Below, in pieces: positions 33,944-42,527 of a stretch of DNA of 64,000 nucleotides. The notes below the pieces were generated by a model. That model saw only the letters and a program-made list of their open reading frames with translations. It was not told where the DNA came from and ran no database searches. The stretch is from Streptomyces sp. NBC_00572 (GTDB taxonomy: Bacteria > Actinomycetota > Actinomycetes > Streptomycetales > Streptomycetaceae). Both the position numbers and the translations under genes were made by a program. The stretch lies in NCBI RefSeq assembly GCF_026341815.1, contig NZ_JAPENX010000002.1, positions 868,001 to 932,000 on the forward strand, given 5' to 3'. How positions within the stretch are numbered: position 1 is the stretch's first letter; every line of letters starts with the position of its first letter.

Positions 33944-35128
33944 GTGCCCACCCGCACCCGCGGCCGCCGCCTGCGCACCGCACTGTCCGCCACCGCACTC
34001 ACCGCCGCCGCACTCAGCGCGACGCTGCTCCAGCCCGCGCAGGCTACCGACGGCGGCCCGCCGCGGCACGACCAGCGCCTGCAGCGGCAGCTGGACGGGC
34101 TCGTGGCCCAGGACGACGGGCCGCCCGGGGTGATCGCCCTGCTCACCAAGGGCGACCGTACGCAGGTGTACACCGCCGGCGTCGGCGACATCGCCACCGG
34201 CCGCCCGCCGCGCCCCGACGACCACATGCGGATCGCCAGCGCCGCCAAGGCGTTCAGTGGCGCCGTCGCCCTCCGGCTCGTCGATCAGGGCCGACTCTCC
34301 CTCGACGACACCATCGCCGACCGGCTACCGGGACAGCCCGCGGCCTGGGGTGCGGTGACGCTGCGCCAGCTCCTGGCGCACACCAGCGGCCTGCCCGACT
34401 ACTCCTCCGACCCTGAATTCAGGGCCATCCTGATCGCCGACCCCCGCCACGTCTTCGACCCGCGCCGGCTCCTGGACTTCGTCGCCGACAAACCGCTGCT
34501 CTTCAGCCCCGGCTCCCTGTACGAGTACTCCAACTCCGACAACATCGCGGTCGCGCTCATGGCGGAGGCCGCGACCGGCCGCCCGTACGAGAAGCTCCTC
34601 GACGAGCTCGTGAACCGGCCCCTGGGCCTGCGCCGCACCAGCCTCCCGCTGGGCTACCGGCTCCCGCGGCCCTTCCTGCACGGCTACGCGGTCGCCCCGC
34701 CGGCCGCACCCGAGGACGTGAGCGAGACCTTCGGCGCGTCCGGAGCCTGGGCCTCGGGCGGCATCGTCTCCACCCCCAGAGACCTCGGCGCCTTCATTCG
34801 CGCGTACGGCGGCCCCGCGCTGCTCTCGGACCGGACCCGCGAGGCGCAACTCGCCTTCCGCCCCGGCGACTCCTCCGAGCCGCCGGGACCCGGCACGAAC
34901 GCCGCCGGGCTGGCGATCTTCCAGTACACCACCCGCTGCGGCGTGCTCTACGGCCACACCGGGAACACCGCCGGCTACACCCAACTCGCCGCCACCACCC
35001 CCGACGGCACCCGCTCCCTGACCTTCTCCATCAACACCCAGACCAGCCCCAGCAACAAGCCCGCCCTGCTCGCCCGGCTGCGCACCGTCCAGGAGGACTT
35101 CGCCTGCGCCCTCCTCAAGGACGGGTGA
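33944..35128 (+). CDS. Secreted serine hydrolase (beta-lactamase/D,D-carboxypeptidase family)
   Basis: A 394-residue exported penicillin-binding-fold hydrolase. A signal peptide (LSATALTAAALSATLL...AQA) is followed by the active-site S-x-x-K at Ser99-Lys102 (SAAK). The second motif is Y-S-N in YEYSNSD, and the third is H-T-G in YGHTGNTAGY. This is the class C/EstB/D-alanyl-D-alanine carboxypeptidase pattern. The GTG start follows GGGAG. It has no C-terminal membrane part, in contrast to the related gene at 47820. It may act on peptidoglycan or on D-amino-acid esters or peptides. Confidence 0.88.
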   Translation: MPTRTRGRRLRTALSATALTAAALSATLLQPAQATDGGPPRHDQRLQRQLDGLVAQDDGPPGVIALLTKGDRTQVYTAGVGDIATGRPPRPDDHMRIASAAKAFSGAVALRLVDQGRLSLDDTIADRLPGQPAAWGAVTLRQLLAHTSGLPDYSSDPEFRAILIADPRHVFDPRRLLDFVADKPLLFSPGSLYEYSNSDNIAVALMAEAATGRPYEKLLDELVNRPLGLRRTSLPLGYRLPRPFLHGYAVAPPAAPEDVSETFGASGAWASGGIVSTPRDLGAFIRAYGGPALLSDRTREAQLAFRPGDSSEPPGPGTNAAGLAIFQYTTRCGVLYGHTGNTAGYTQLAATTPDGTRSLTFSINTQTSPSNKPALLARLRTVQEDFACALLKDG

Positions 35129-35264
35129 CGTGCACGGCGGGACCGCGCGCCGCTGCCGGACAGCCGGGCCGACGTCGTTGATCACGGCCAATAGACTTTC
35201 CGTACCGCAACCAGCGCGCGACGAGTCGGCCGCCCCTGTCCGCTCGCCTTACAGGAGGATTCCC

Positions 35265-35546
35265 GTGTTCAAGGTCAACGAATACTTCGATGGCACGGTC
35301 AAGTCGATCGCCTTCACCCAGGAGCAAGGCCCGGCGACCATCGGTGTCATGGCTCCCGGCGAGTACGAGTTCGGTACCGCCGCCCCGGAAATCATGCACG
35401 TGGTCAGTGGCGCCCTGACCGTCAAGCTGCCTGACGCCGCGGATTGGGAGACCTTCGCCGCCGGTAGCGAGTTCAAGGTCCCGGGCAACAGCAAGTTCCA
35501 GCTCAAGGTCGCGGTCGAGACCGCCTACCTCTGCGAATACCGCTGA
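35265..35546 (+). CDS. ppnP: Pyrimidine/purine nucleoside phosphorylase PpnP (DUF1255/YaiE family)
   Basis: A 93-residue single-domain cupin. It opens with FKVNEYFDGTVKSIAF and contains GVMAPGEYEFGTAAPEIMHV and SKFQLKV, the blocks of PpnP. Family members phosphorolyse several nucleosides. The GTG at 35265 has AGGAGG seven bases upstream; the longer frame to 35130 is not needed. The sequence as I know it is much closer to Pseudomonas-type PpnP than expected for an actinomycete, and its codon use is slightly less GC-biased, so lateral acquisition is likely. It stands alone. Confidence 0.88.
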   Translation: MFKVNEYFDGTVKSIAFTQEQGPATIGVMAPGEYEFGTAAPEIMHVVSGALTVKLPDAADWETFAAGSEFKVPGNSKFQLKVAVETAYLCEYR

Positions 35547-35901
35547 GCCACTTTGCTGCGTGGCCGGGCAGCCGGCCGACGGCCTGGACCTGGTCGCCTG
35601 TGAGGCCGACCGCGACGCGGGTCGTCGCGGCGGCCCGCAGGCCTTGAAGCTGTCCGGGCCCGGGGGCGCCCTCTGCCCGGTAACTCCCGGGAAGGACGTC
35701 GGGCAGCTGAAGGTGGAGGCCAGCCGACATGTGAGGCGGGCCATCGGCGGTGCGGCAAGGGGGCGCTTACGCGGTGGGCGGACAGCCCTTTCCCCCTGCC
35801 GGCGTTCGTCGAGGTCCACGATCCTCGGTGTGCACCGCGACCGGTAAGGGGAGTGAGGGATTCCCCTGACTGGCCCAGACGGGTGGTGTGACGATACGCC
35901 C
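35547..35901. other. 355-bp intergenic region, nothing recognised
   Basis: Contains short overlapping frames on both strands without ribosome sites. No repeat or hairpin of note was found. Confidence 0.35.
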
Positions 35902-36396
35902 ATGGATGTCGAGTCGCTCTACCTTGACCTGTACGACTCCGTGGCAGACCGCGCCGACTACGCCCAGTCCGATTCGCCGGCGCGCAACTTCCTGTCCGAG
36001 ACCGTCATCGCCGCCCTGACCGCGGCCACTCTCGGAGCTTTCGTCACCGGCTTCGCCCAGGCCTTCGGCGAGCGGATCACGCAGGGCACCGTCGACCGGG
36101 TACGGGCCTTGCTGGGGCGCTCCGCCGAAGGGCTGGGCGAAGCCGGCGGCCGGCCGGAAGCATCGGCGGACGATTCGACGGAGCCGGCGCTGGAGGCTCT
36201 GCGGTTGTTGGAACGCTATCTCCCCCTGCTCCGGGAGTCCACGAGCGAGCAGCGGGCGGAGGAGGAGCGCTGGGTGGCCCGGGAGCTGGAGGAGCGGGGC
36301 TTCCCGCCACACGTGGCTGCCGCCGTCTCGGCGGACATGGTGGCCCGGCTGCGAGCGGCGGGCGGCACGGTTGCCGAGGAGGGCGGCAGCCGATGA
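35902..36396 (+). CDS. Hypothetical protein, first gene of a two-gene operon
   Basis: A 164-residue protein of unknown function. The N-terminal 30 residues are acidic and Tyr/Asp-rich, and a hydrophobic helix follows (about 33-55, ETVIAALTAATLGAFVTGFA). The C-terminal half is charged and helical, consistent with a coiled coil (residues about 95-145). It may be a small membrane-anchored partner of the next gene, whose ATG overlaps its stop (ATGA, 36393-36396). Base composition is a little below the local average. Confidence 0.6.
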   Translation: MDVESLYLDLYDSVADRADYAQSDSPARNFLSETVIAALTAATLGAFVTGFAQAFGERITQGTVDRVRALLGRSAEGLGEAGGRPEASADDSTEPALEALRLLERYLPLLRESTSEQRAEEERWVARELEERGFPPHVAAAVSADMVARLRAAGGTVAEEGGSR

Positions 36397-37439
36397 CCAG
36401 CGTGATGTGGTTCATCGACCACTTCAACGATCGGATATTGGGCGAGTGGTGGACCCGGCGCTGGGTGTGGGAGCTTGCCCGCCGCCTCAAGACTGACGAC
36501 GACCCGGCGCACTGGACGGAATCCGTCACCGAACTCCGGGCAGAACTGAACGAGGTGACTCTCAGGCATGCCGCCACCCCCTTCACCGCAGCGCACCTGC
36601 ACTTCGCCCTTGACCTGGTTGACACGATCAACCCTGTGCAGGAGCACAGACATATGGCTCCGGGCTACCTGCTCCTGGTAGCCCTCACCGATGAGGAACA
36701 CGCAAACGTTTCCGGCGTCTTCCCCGAAGCGCCCGTCTGCAACCCGCCGCAGGGGATCAGTCTGCCTCCCGAAGTACGGCGCCCCCGCCGCGATCTTCTC
36801 GGCCGATACCCGGAGGTCCCGCTGGATGGACGCTTGCCCTTGGCCAGCCTGCCGGGTGAGTGGCTCTCGATGCTGTTGCGCCGCGATCAGATCGGAGTCC
36901 TGAGGTCTCTCTACCAGCTCACCCACGAGCGGGCATCGGCTTCCGTCCTGACCTGCGTCCGGGACAGTCGTCACCTCACCCAGTGGCACGAGGGCATGGC
37001 CCTGCAGATCGTCGCATTTGCCGGACAAATGATCACTCGGGTAACCCCCGACGGAACGACCCGGACTCATGGAGAGGGGGCTGATGACCCTGGCCTCGAC
37101 GCGCTGTACGAACCGCTCCCAAGGTTGCTCTTCTCTCCGGAGGAGCTGACCTCGCTCAGGCAACAAGAGGCCTACATGCACGAACAGTTCGCGCACCTCT
37201 TCGCTGCCGTGGTCTCCGGACGGCATCTCCAGGAGAGCGTCGATTCCCTCGCCTCGTGGGTTGGCGAGGCCCGCAGTCACTTTCTGGAGATACGCAAGGA
37301 ACTGCGCGCGATGCGGGGTCGATACCTGGTTCCTCCCTACCTCGTTCCTGAACTCGACGCCTTACTCAAAGCGGCTGCGGCCCGGGCTTCGGCAGCCGCT
37401 GCGGGCACGATCGGCGAGGATGCCGGACCCCTCGCATGA
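36393..37439 (+). CDS. Hypothetical protein, second gene of a two-gene operon
   Basis: A 348-residue soluble protein with no recognised domain. It begins with a Trp-rich segment (MWFIDHFNDRILGEWWTRRW). A mid-region follows with few cysteines, and a helical C-terminus (about 250-330, HLFAAVVSGRHLQESVDSLA and then ELRAMRGRYLVPP) ends the chain. Codon use is native but less GC-biased than flanking genes. It is translationally coupled to the small membrane-type protein upstream, so the pair probably works together. I cannot assign a function. Confidence 0.6.
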   Translation: MTSVMWFIDHFNDRILGEWWTRRWVWELARRLKTDDDPAHWTESVTELRAELNEVTLRHAATPFTAAHLHFALDLVDTINPVQEHRHMAPGYLLLVALTDEEHANVSGVFPEAPVCNPPQGISLPPEVRRPRRDLLGRYPEVPLDGRLPLASLPGEWLSMLLRRDQIGVLRSLYQLTHERASASVLTCVRDSRHLTQWHEGMALQIVAFAGQMITRVTPDGTTRTHGEGADDPGLDALYEPLPRLLFSPEELTSLRQQEAYMHEQFAHLFAAVVSGRHLQESVDSLASWVGEARSHFLEIRKELRAMRGRYLVPPYLVPELDALLKAAAARASAAAAGTIGEDAGPLA

Positions 37440-37501
37440 CCGACCACGAGAGGGGCTTGCGGACATGCCCCTCTCGGAAGAACGGCCCCGCCGGTTGAGG
37501 C

Positions 37502-38929
37502 TCAGCAGTCGACGGTGCCCCTGCGCAGCGCGTGGCCGCTGGTGTTGCTGTCGTCCGCCCAGTACACGGGCTTGGTGCCGCCGACGCACTCGTCGGCGCC
37601 GGATACGGCGAAGCCCTCGTTGTTGAGGTCGGGCATGCCGCTCGGGCGCTGGTAGGTGGCGGCCAGGGCGAACGTGCCCGAGCTGCCGATCTTCATCGTC
37701 CTGTGCCGGCCGCCGCAGGTGTCGTCACAGACCGTCCACAGGCGGGCGGCCTGCGGCTCCCACTGGAGCTCCATCACGCCGGCCATGCCGCTGGCGATCG
37801 TGGCGACGCGGGTGGCGGTGCCGCTGTCCTGGAGGACGTACGCGTGGACCGCGCCGGTGCCCTCCACGCCGAGCAGGAACACGCCGCCGGTGTGCGCGCC
37901 GTACCGGTTCGGGTCGTAGGCCTCGCCGGTCGACTCGTCCTTGAAGCCGGCCTCGACGAGGGTGGTGTCGGGGATCCAGGTGATCGCCTCGAAGCCGAGG
38001 TTGGAGCCCACGGCCGGCAGACCGGCGGTCAGGTTCCACTCCTTCGTGGCGGTCAGTGCGCTGCCGGTGCCGGTGGCGACCTCGTAGCGGAGGACGGACA
38101 GGCGGCTGGTGCCGGAGGCGTCGCCGTTGCGCTCCGTCGCGACGTATGCGCCGCCCGCGGCGCCGGCGGCGGTCAGGGTGACGGCCTCGCTGTCGGGGCT
38201 GCCGCTCCCGCCGGGGTAGCGCAGCGTCTTGCCGGAGGTCCAGCCGTTGGCGGTGTCCGGACGCCAGCCGCCGGAGCCGTCGCGGACCAGGCGCCACAGC
38301 TTGCCGGAGTTCTGGGCGGCCCAGAGGACGGAGCCCTCCTGGTACAGGCCGCTGAGGTCCTCGCCGAAGACGTCGGACCCGTCGGCCGTCGTCACCGAGC
38401 TGCCGCCGGGCCAGGACGCCGGGTTCGTACCGCCCCCGGAACCGCAGTCGTTCGGCGCGCCCAGCGTCAGGGCCGCCTTCTTGAAGGCGCCCGTGCCGTC
38501 GGGGCAGCGCGACCAGGACGGAGCGGAGTGGGCGCTCCAGCTGTAGCTGTCGACGAGGGTGCTGCCGCCCGGCAGGTAGAGGCGGGCCTTGTCACTGGAA
38601 CCGAGACCGAACGCCGCGGCCACGGCGAACGCGCGCGCCGTCCCCGGCGCGAGCGTCGTCCCGGACGGAACCGTGAACGTGTGGCTCGCGTCGTCGTCCT
38701 TGAGGATCCAGCCGGAGATGTCGGCCGCGGCCGTGCCCTTGTTGAACAGCTCGATCGAGTCGTCGACGCTGCCGGTGGTCACCACCTCGTTGATGCGGAT
38801 GTCGTCCGCCGGAGCGGCGTGCGCGGCCGGGGCGGCCAGCGTCGCGGCGGCGAGCAGCGAGGCGGCGGCAACGGCGAGGCGGATCGGGGCGAGGCGGCGG
38901 CGCCCCCGGGGAGCGCGTACTACGAGCAC
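37502..38929 (-). CDS. Secreted lamin-tail-domain protein with C-terminal propeller-like region
   Basis: A 475-residue exported protein. A Tat-like or Sec signal rich in Arg (residues 5-17) leads to AAHA. A lamin-tail domain spans about 44-150: IRINEVVTTGSVDDSIELFN, then SGWILKDDD. The remainder is propeller-like and has the segment SNLGFEAITWIPDTTLVEAG, seen in SdiA-regulated/esterase-like phytase proteins. Paired cysteines (CDDTC; CVGG ... DC) suggest disulfides. The start is GTG at 38927-38929. Extracellular role unknown; related proteins are often nuclease- or phosphatase-associated. Confidence 0.78.
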   Translation of the reverse strand: MLVVRAPRGRRRLAPIRLAVAAASLLAAATLAAPAAHAAPADDIRINEVVTTGSVDDSIELFNKGTAAADISGWILKDDDASHTFTVPSGTTLAPGTARAFAVAAAFGLGSSDKARLYLPGGSTLVDSYSWSAHSAPSWSRCPDGTGAFKKAALTLGAPNDCGSGGGTNPASWPGGSSVTTADGSDVFGEDLSGLYQEGSVLWAAQNSGKLWRLVRDGSGGWRPDTANGWTSGKTLRYPGGSGSPDSEAVTLTAAGAAGGAYVATERNGDASGTSRLSVLRYEVATGTGSALTATKEWNLTAGLPAVGSNLGFEAITWIPDTTLVEAGFKDESTGEAYDPNRYGAHTGGVFLLGVEGTGAVHAYVLQDSGTATRVATIASGMAGVMELQWEPQAARLWTVCDDTCGGRHRTMKIGSSGTFALAATYQRPSGMPDLNNEGFAVSGADECVGGTKPVYWADDSNTSGHALRRGTVDC

Positions 38930-39036
38930 GGCGTGTCCGTCCTGAGAGAGTGGCGAAGGGGCGTCACGAGACTCACGCCCACCGCCGAACGCCGGTCGGC
39001 GTCCGACCTGTTGTCATGTGAACGCCCGTCGAACGA

Positions 39037-39072
39037 CCGTCGATCGATCGACCCTCGATCGGCCGTCGATCG
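39037..39072. repeat. CGATCG-rich direct repeat before the lamin-tail gene
   Basis: CCGTCGATCG occurs at 39037-39046 and again at 39063-39072, with further CGATCG copies between them. The segment lies about 110-145 bp upstream of the lamin-tail gene and could be an operator array, or only low-complexity sequence. Confidence 0.4.
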
Positions 39073-39164
39073 CCAGGCCGCACGCGGCAGCCCGCCCCGA
39101 CATCGGGCCGCACCGGGTCCGTACCGGATCCACGTCTGCCCGCATGAGCCGCGGGGCAGCCGTA

Positions 39165-39204
39165 TGCCGTCCGGCTCCGCCTCCTGACGGAGGGCCGGAC
39201 GGCA
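39165..39204 (-). terminator. Hairpin after the sugar dehydrogenase gene
   Basis: Arms 39165-39179 and 39188-39204 pair over 15 positions with a 2-nt bulge at 39192-39193, and an 8-nt loop. It lies 14 nt past the stop at 39218 on the transcribed (minus) side. Confidence 0.75.
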
Positions 39205-39217
39205 CGGCGCTCGTCGG

Positions 39218-40390
39218 CTACGCCGGGTCGATGCGGGCGATGTCGCCGCCCAGCGCGAGGACGTACAGCTCGCCCGCACGGCCCTCCACGAACGAGATGA
39301 CCTCGCCACCGTTGACGACGAGGTCGTTCGCCCCGGTCACCTTGCCGTTCTTCAGGGCGAGGGAACGGATGGTGCCGTCGCAGTAGTCGCTGAACACGTA
39401 CTGCCCCTTGAGAGCCGGGATCGCGCTCCCCCGGTAGACGAACCCGCCGGTCACCGCGCAGCCGAGGCCGGTGCGGGCGTACTCGTGGATCGGGCGCACA
39501 TGGTTCGCCGGCTCGGTGCCGCCCCGGAAGGGGTGGTTGCCCTCCATCTGGGACCAGCCGTAGTTCTCGCCGCCCTTGCTCCTCGCGGGCGCCCAGTCGA
39601 TCTCCTCCCAGTCGTTCTGGCCGACGTCGCCGATGAGCAGGTCACCCGTGCGCGAGTCGAAGGAGAACCGCCACGGGTTGCGCAGCCCGTACGCCCAGAT
39701 CTCGTCCCTCGCGTCCGGGTCGTCGACGAAGGGGTTGTCCGAGGGGATCGCGTACGGCTTGCCTCCGCGCGGGTCGATGCGCAGCAGCTTGCCCAGCAGT
39801 GTGTCGAGGTTCTGGCCGTTGCCGTGCGGGTCGCCGCCCGCACCTCCGTCCCCGAGCGCGATGTAGAGGTATCCGTCGGGCCCGAACTTGATGTCGCCGC
39901 CGTTGTGGTTCGCGTACGGCTGCGTCTGGGTGAGGACGGTGCGCCGGGTCTCCGGCCGGAGCTTGCCCTTCCGTACGGCGAACTCGTCGATGGTGCTGGT
40001 GCCTTCGAGATTCGTGAACGAGATGTAGAGGTGCTCGCGTGCGTTGTCGAACGCGATGCCGAGGAGGCCGCGTTCACCGTCGGTGGTGGTCTCGGCGGAG
40101 ATGTCGAGCACCGGCTCACCGAGCCCATGAGCGCCCAACACCCTTACGGTGCCGGCCCGTTCCGCGATCCAGATCGTGCCACCGGGACCGGCGGCACCGG
40201 CGATCGGACTGCGCGCCGTGGCGACGGGGGTGAGCGTGATCTTCGCGACCTTCGCGGGCTGAGCGACCTGAGCGGCCTTCGCGACCGGCTGTCGGGCGCC
40301 ACCGTCCTCCGCGAAGGCCGTGGTGAGGGCGAGGGAGGTGACGAGACCGAGGGTGCAGATGATCGCCGAGCTTCTCGTGCGAACGTTCAC
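39218..40390 (-). CDS. Secreted PQQ-dependent sugar dehydrogenase (soluble glucose dehydrogenase family)
   Basis: A 390-residue exported six-bladed propeller. After the signal peptide come family blocks WIAERAGTVRVL, then GERGLLGIAFD, YANHNGGDIKFGPDGYLYIALGDGGAGGDPHG and LRNPWRFSFD. These correspond to the sGDH/Hhip-like family, in which the conserved His, the GDGG loop and the downstream Arg bind PQQ and the sugar. The GTG at 40388-40390 has AGGAGGATCACG upstream; the longer frame to 40510 is rejected. It would oxidise aldoses outside the cell if PQQ is supplied; no PQQ genes are visible here. Confidence 0.87.
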   Translation of the reverse strand: MNVRTRSSAIICTLGLVTSLALTTAFAEDGGARQPVAKAAQVAQPAKVAKITLTPVATARSPIAGAAGPGGTIWIAERAGTVRVLGAHGLGEPVLDISAETTTDGERGLLGIAFDNAREHLYISFTNLEGTSTIDEFAVRKGKLRPETRRTVLTQTQPYANHNGGDIKFGPDGYLYIALGDGGAGGDPHGNGQNLDTLLGKLLRIDPRGGKPYAIPSDNPFVDDPDARDEIWAYGLRNPWRFSFDSRTGDLLIGDVGQNDWEEIDWAPARSKGGENYGWSQMEGNHPFRGGTEPANHVRPIHEYARTGLGCAVTGGFVYRGSAIPALKGQYVFSDYCDGTIRSLALKNGKVTGANDLVVNGGEVISFVEGRAGELYVLALGGDIARIDPA

Positions 40391-40601
40391 CGTGATCCTC
40401 CTGGAGGCGGCGAATGGGGGGAACCCGGCTGCTCGGGGCAGTGTGTGGGGTCGGCGTCGCCCGCGCCAGCACGCAACCGGGGTGGGGGAAGGGGGCATAC
40501 CGCTGGCCACGGAGGAGACTACTGGGAGTCGAGCAATTGGTATAGGCCAAGCGCGCCCCTCGCTTGGGCGGTGGGGGGCGCGCGACGGGCGGATCCGGGT
40601 T

Positions 40602-40724
40602 CCGGGATCAGGTCTGCGTCCGGGACCCGGGATCAGGTCTGCGCCCGGCTCCCGGAATCAGGCCTGCGGGCAGTCCCGGAATCAGGCCTGCGGGCCGTCC
40701 CGGGATCAGGCCTGCGGGCGGGTG
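40602..40724. repeat. Five tandem 24-25-bp repeats containing the 3' end of a methyltransferase gene
   Basis: Units start at 40602, 40627, 40652, 40676 and 40700. Each carries a GG[GA]ATCAGG[TC]CTGCG core. The last unit holds the methyltransferase stop codon (40706-40708) and its final codons. So the gene's tail, including the stop, has been copied four times downstream. Units 4 and 5 are the most alike. Confidence 0.85.
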
Positions 40725-41530
40725 GCCGTGACGACGTAGTAGTCGAGGTTCCCCTGTTCGTAGGCCTTCAGGAAGTTACGCGGCCACGTGCCCGGTTTCC
40801 ACTGGTCGGACAGCCAGCGGTCCCAGCCCTGCCACACGTCCGGCCCGATGGACACGGCCTCCGCGTCCGTCAGGCCCGCCCGGGTGAACGCGTCGGTCAC
40901 GAGCGTGACGGGACGCGCGATGTCCAGCCCGTCGGCGAACGTCTCCAGGTACGACGCGAGCCGGGCTCCGTGGTCCGGGTCGCCGTCCGGGGTGAAGAAG
41001 CTCGCGACGACCACCCGCCCGCCGGGCCGCAGCACGCGGGCCGCCTCCTGGGTGAAGGCGATCATGTCGTCGAAGTGCTGGGCGGCCTCGACGCTGTAGA
41101 CACAGTCGAACTCGCCGTCACCGAACGGCATCCCCTCCGCCGCGCCACGGACGAAGCGGAGCCCCGACGGCGAGGCTTCCAACAGGTCCGCGTTGGTCTG
41201 GCGGGCGCGGTCCAGCTGTTGCGGATGGATGTCCATACCGGTCACCTGCTCCGGTCGGTACTCGCGCAGGGCGAGCGCGCAGCCGACACCGAGCCCACAG
41301 CCGACCTCGACGATCCGTCGGCCGGCGAGGGGACCGGCGGCGTCGAGCACCTGCCGGTACATGTCCTCCTGGCTGCGGACCCGGTCGTCGACGGTGAGCG
41401 GCCCGGCGAGGTCGATCGAGCGCCAGTACCCGAAGTTGATGAACCCTCCGGCGAACACCGGGACCGAACTGAGGTCGGCCGGACCGTACGTCTCCCGAAC
41501 AGCGGCCCGCATTTCCACCGGTTCCACCAC
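40706..41530 (-). CDS. Class I SAM-dependent methyltransferase (small-molecule type)
   Basis: A 274-residue methyltransferase. Motif I is RRIVEVGCGLGVGCALAL, motif II is VTGMDIHPQQLDRARQ, post-motif segments are MPFGDGEFDCVYSVEAAQHF and motif III-like RVLRPGGRVVVAS. The N-terminal INFGYWRSID is typical of sterol/rebeccamycin/gamma-tocopherol-type O- or C-methyltransferases. The start chosen is GTG at 41528-41530, eight bases after GGAGG at 41539-41543; the upstream frame to 41896 lies over the ABC gene. Its 3' end lies in a tandem repeat array. The gene is in the same direction as the ABC transporter genes upstream and could be read with them. Confidence 0.85.
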   Translation of the reverse strand: MVEPVEMRAAVRETYGPADLSSVPVFAGGFINFGYWRSIDLAGPLTVDDRVRSQEDMYRQVLDAAGPLAGRRIVEVGCGLGVGCALALREYRPEQVTGMDIHPQQLDRARQTNADLLEASPSGLRFVRGAAEGMPFGDGEFDCVYSVEAAQHFDDMIAFTQEAARVLRPGGRVVVASFFTPDGDPDHGARLASYLETFADGLDIARPVTLVTDAFTRAGLTDAEAVSIGPDVWQGWDRWLSDQWKPGTWPRNFLKAYEQGNLDYYVVTATRPQA

Positions 41531-41762
41531 TCGCGTCACCTCCGCGAACAGTCTGACGCCCCGAGCCACCCCTGTCGACGGCGCCCCACCCCACCCGACC
41601 CGAAAGGACGCACGCGTCGGCGTACGCCGAGGCCGGGGTGCGGACGGCGGTATCGGGCAGCGCGGTCCCAGCGCCCAACCGGAAGGAAGGAGTCGGATCG
41701 GCCTGGTCCAGGCCCTCGTGGATCGATGCGGTGCCGAGGGCGCGCAGCCCGCCTCCCCGGCG

Positions 41763-42527
41763 TCAACGACCAGGGTGATCGCCTTCCCCGCTCCCGGGAC
41801 CCGCGCCGAGGTACGCCTCCCGCACCGCCGGGTCTGCGTGGACCGTGGCCGGCGTTCCTTCGGCGAGGACCCGGCCGAGGTCGAGCACCACCACACGTGA
41901 ACACAGCTCCATCACGAAGGCGACGTTGTGCTCGACGAGCAGCACCGCGCAATTCTCCTCGTCGGCCATGTGCCGTATGACGGCCGCGAGTTTGCGGCGC
42001 TCCTCGGCGGTCGTGCCGGACGCGGGCTCGTCCAGGAGCAGGACCCGGGGCGGATCGGCGAGCGCGCGGGCCAGCTCGACCATGCGGGCCTGTCCGACGG
42101 GCAGGCCACCCGCGTACGAGTCGGCGAGTGTGTCGAGCCCGCACTCGTGGAGCACGGCAGCGGCCCGCTCCCGATGGCGGCGCGCGGCGGGCCGTACTCC
42201 GCCCCGCCAATCCTGTGCCACCACAAGATTGTCCGCGACGGTCAACTGACCGAAGAGCTGCTGGCGTTGGAAGGTGCGGCGGATGCCGTGCCGGGCTCGC
42301 CAGACGGGAGATCGGCGGGTGATGTCCGTGCCGTCGTATGCGACCGTCCCCGCATCCGGGCTCCGTATCCCCGACACCACGTCGAAGAGCGTCGTCTTTC
42401 CGGCGCCGTTCGGGCCGATGAGACCGCAGATCTCACCGGGGCCGACCGAGACGGTCACGTCGCGCAGTGCGTGGACGCCGCCGAAGCGCACGTCGATCCC
42501 GCTCGCGCGGAGCAGAGGGTGGCTCAT
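41763..42527 (-). CDS. Branched-chain amino acid-type ABC transporter ATP-binding protein (LivG-like)
   Basis: A 254-residue ATPase. Walker A is GPNGAGKT, the Q-loop is RTFQRQQLFG, Walker B is VLLLDEP and the switch histidine is in LLVEHN. The signature region reads LPVGQARM, a departure from the usual LSxGQQ; the Ser is replaced by Val and this may lower ATPase activity. The C-terminal PAVREAYLG is characteristic of LivG. Its ATG overlaps the stop of the fused LivHMF gene (ATGA). Confidence 0.88.
   Translation of the reverse strand: MSHPLLRASGIDVRFGGVHALRDVTVSVGPGEICGLIGPNGAGKTTLFDVVSGIRSPDAGTVAYDGTDITRRSPVWRARHGIRRTFQRQQLFGQLTVADNLVVAQDWRGGVRPAARRHRERAAAVLHECGLDTLADSYAGGLPVGQARMVELARALADPPRVLLLDEPASGTTAEERRKLAAVIRHMADEENCAVLLVEHNVAFVMELCSRVVVLDLGRVLAEGTPATVHADPAVREAYLGAGPGSGEGDHPGR

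Noticed and set aside
40602..40724. Short regular repeats considered as a CRISPR array
   Set aside because: The units are head-to-tail with no spacers, vary in sequence and contain a gene's stop codon; no cas genes are near.
32308..41530. Reading the methyltransferases, DHFR-like protein and hydrolases as a biosynthetic gene cluster
   Set aside because: There is no core biosynthetic enzyme, the genes face different ways with independent ribosome sites, and their substrates cannot be linked.
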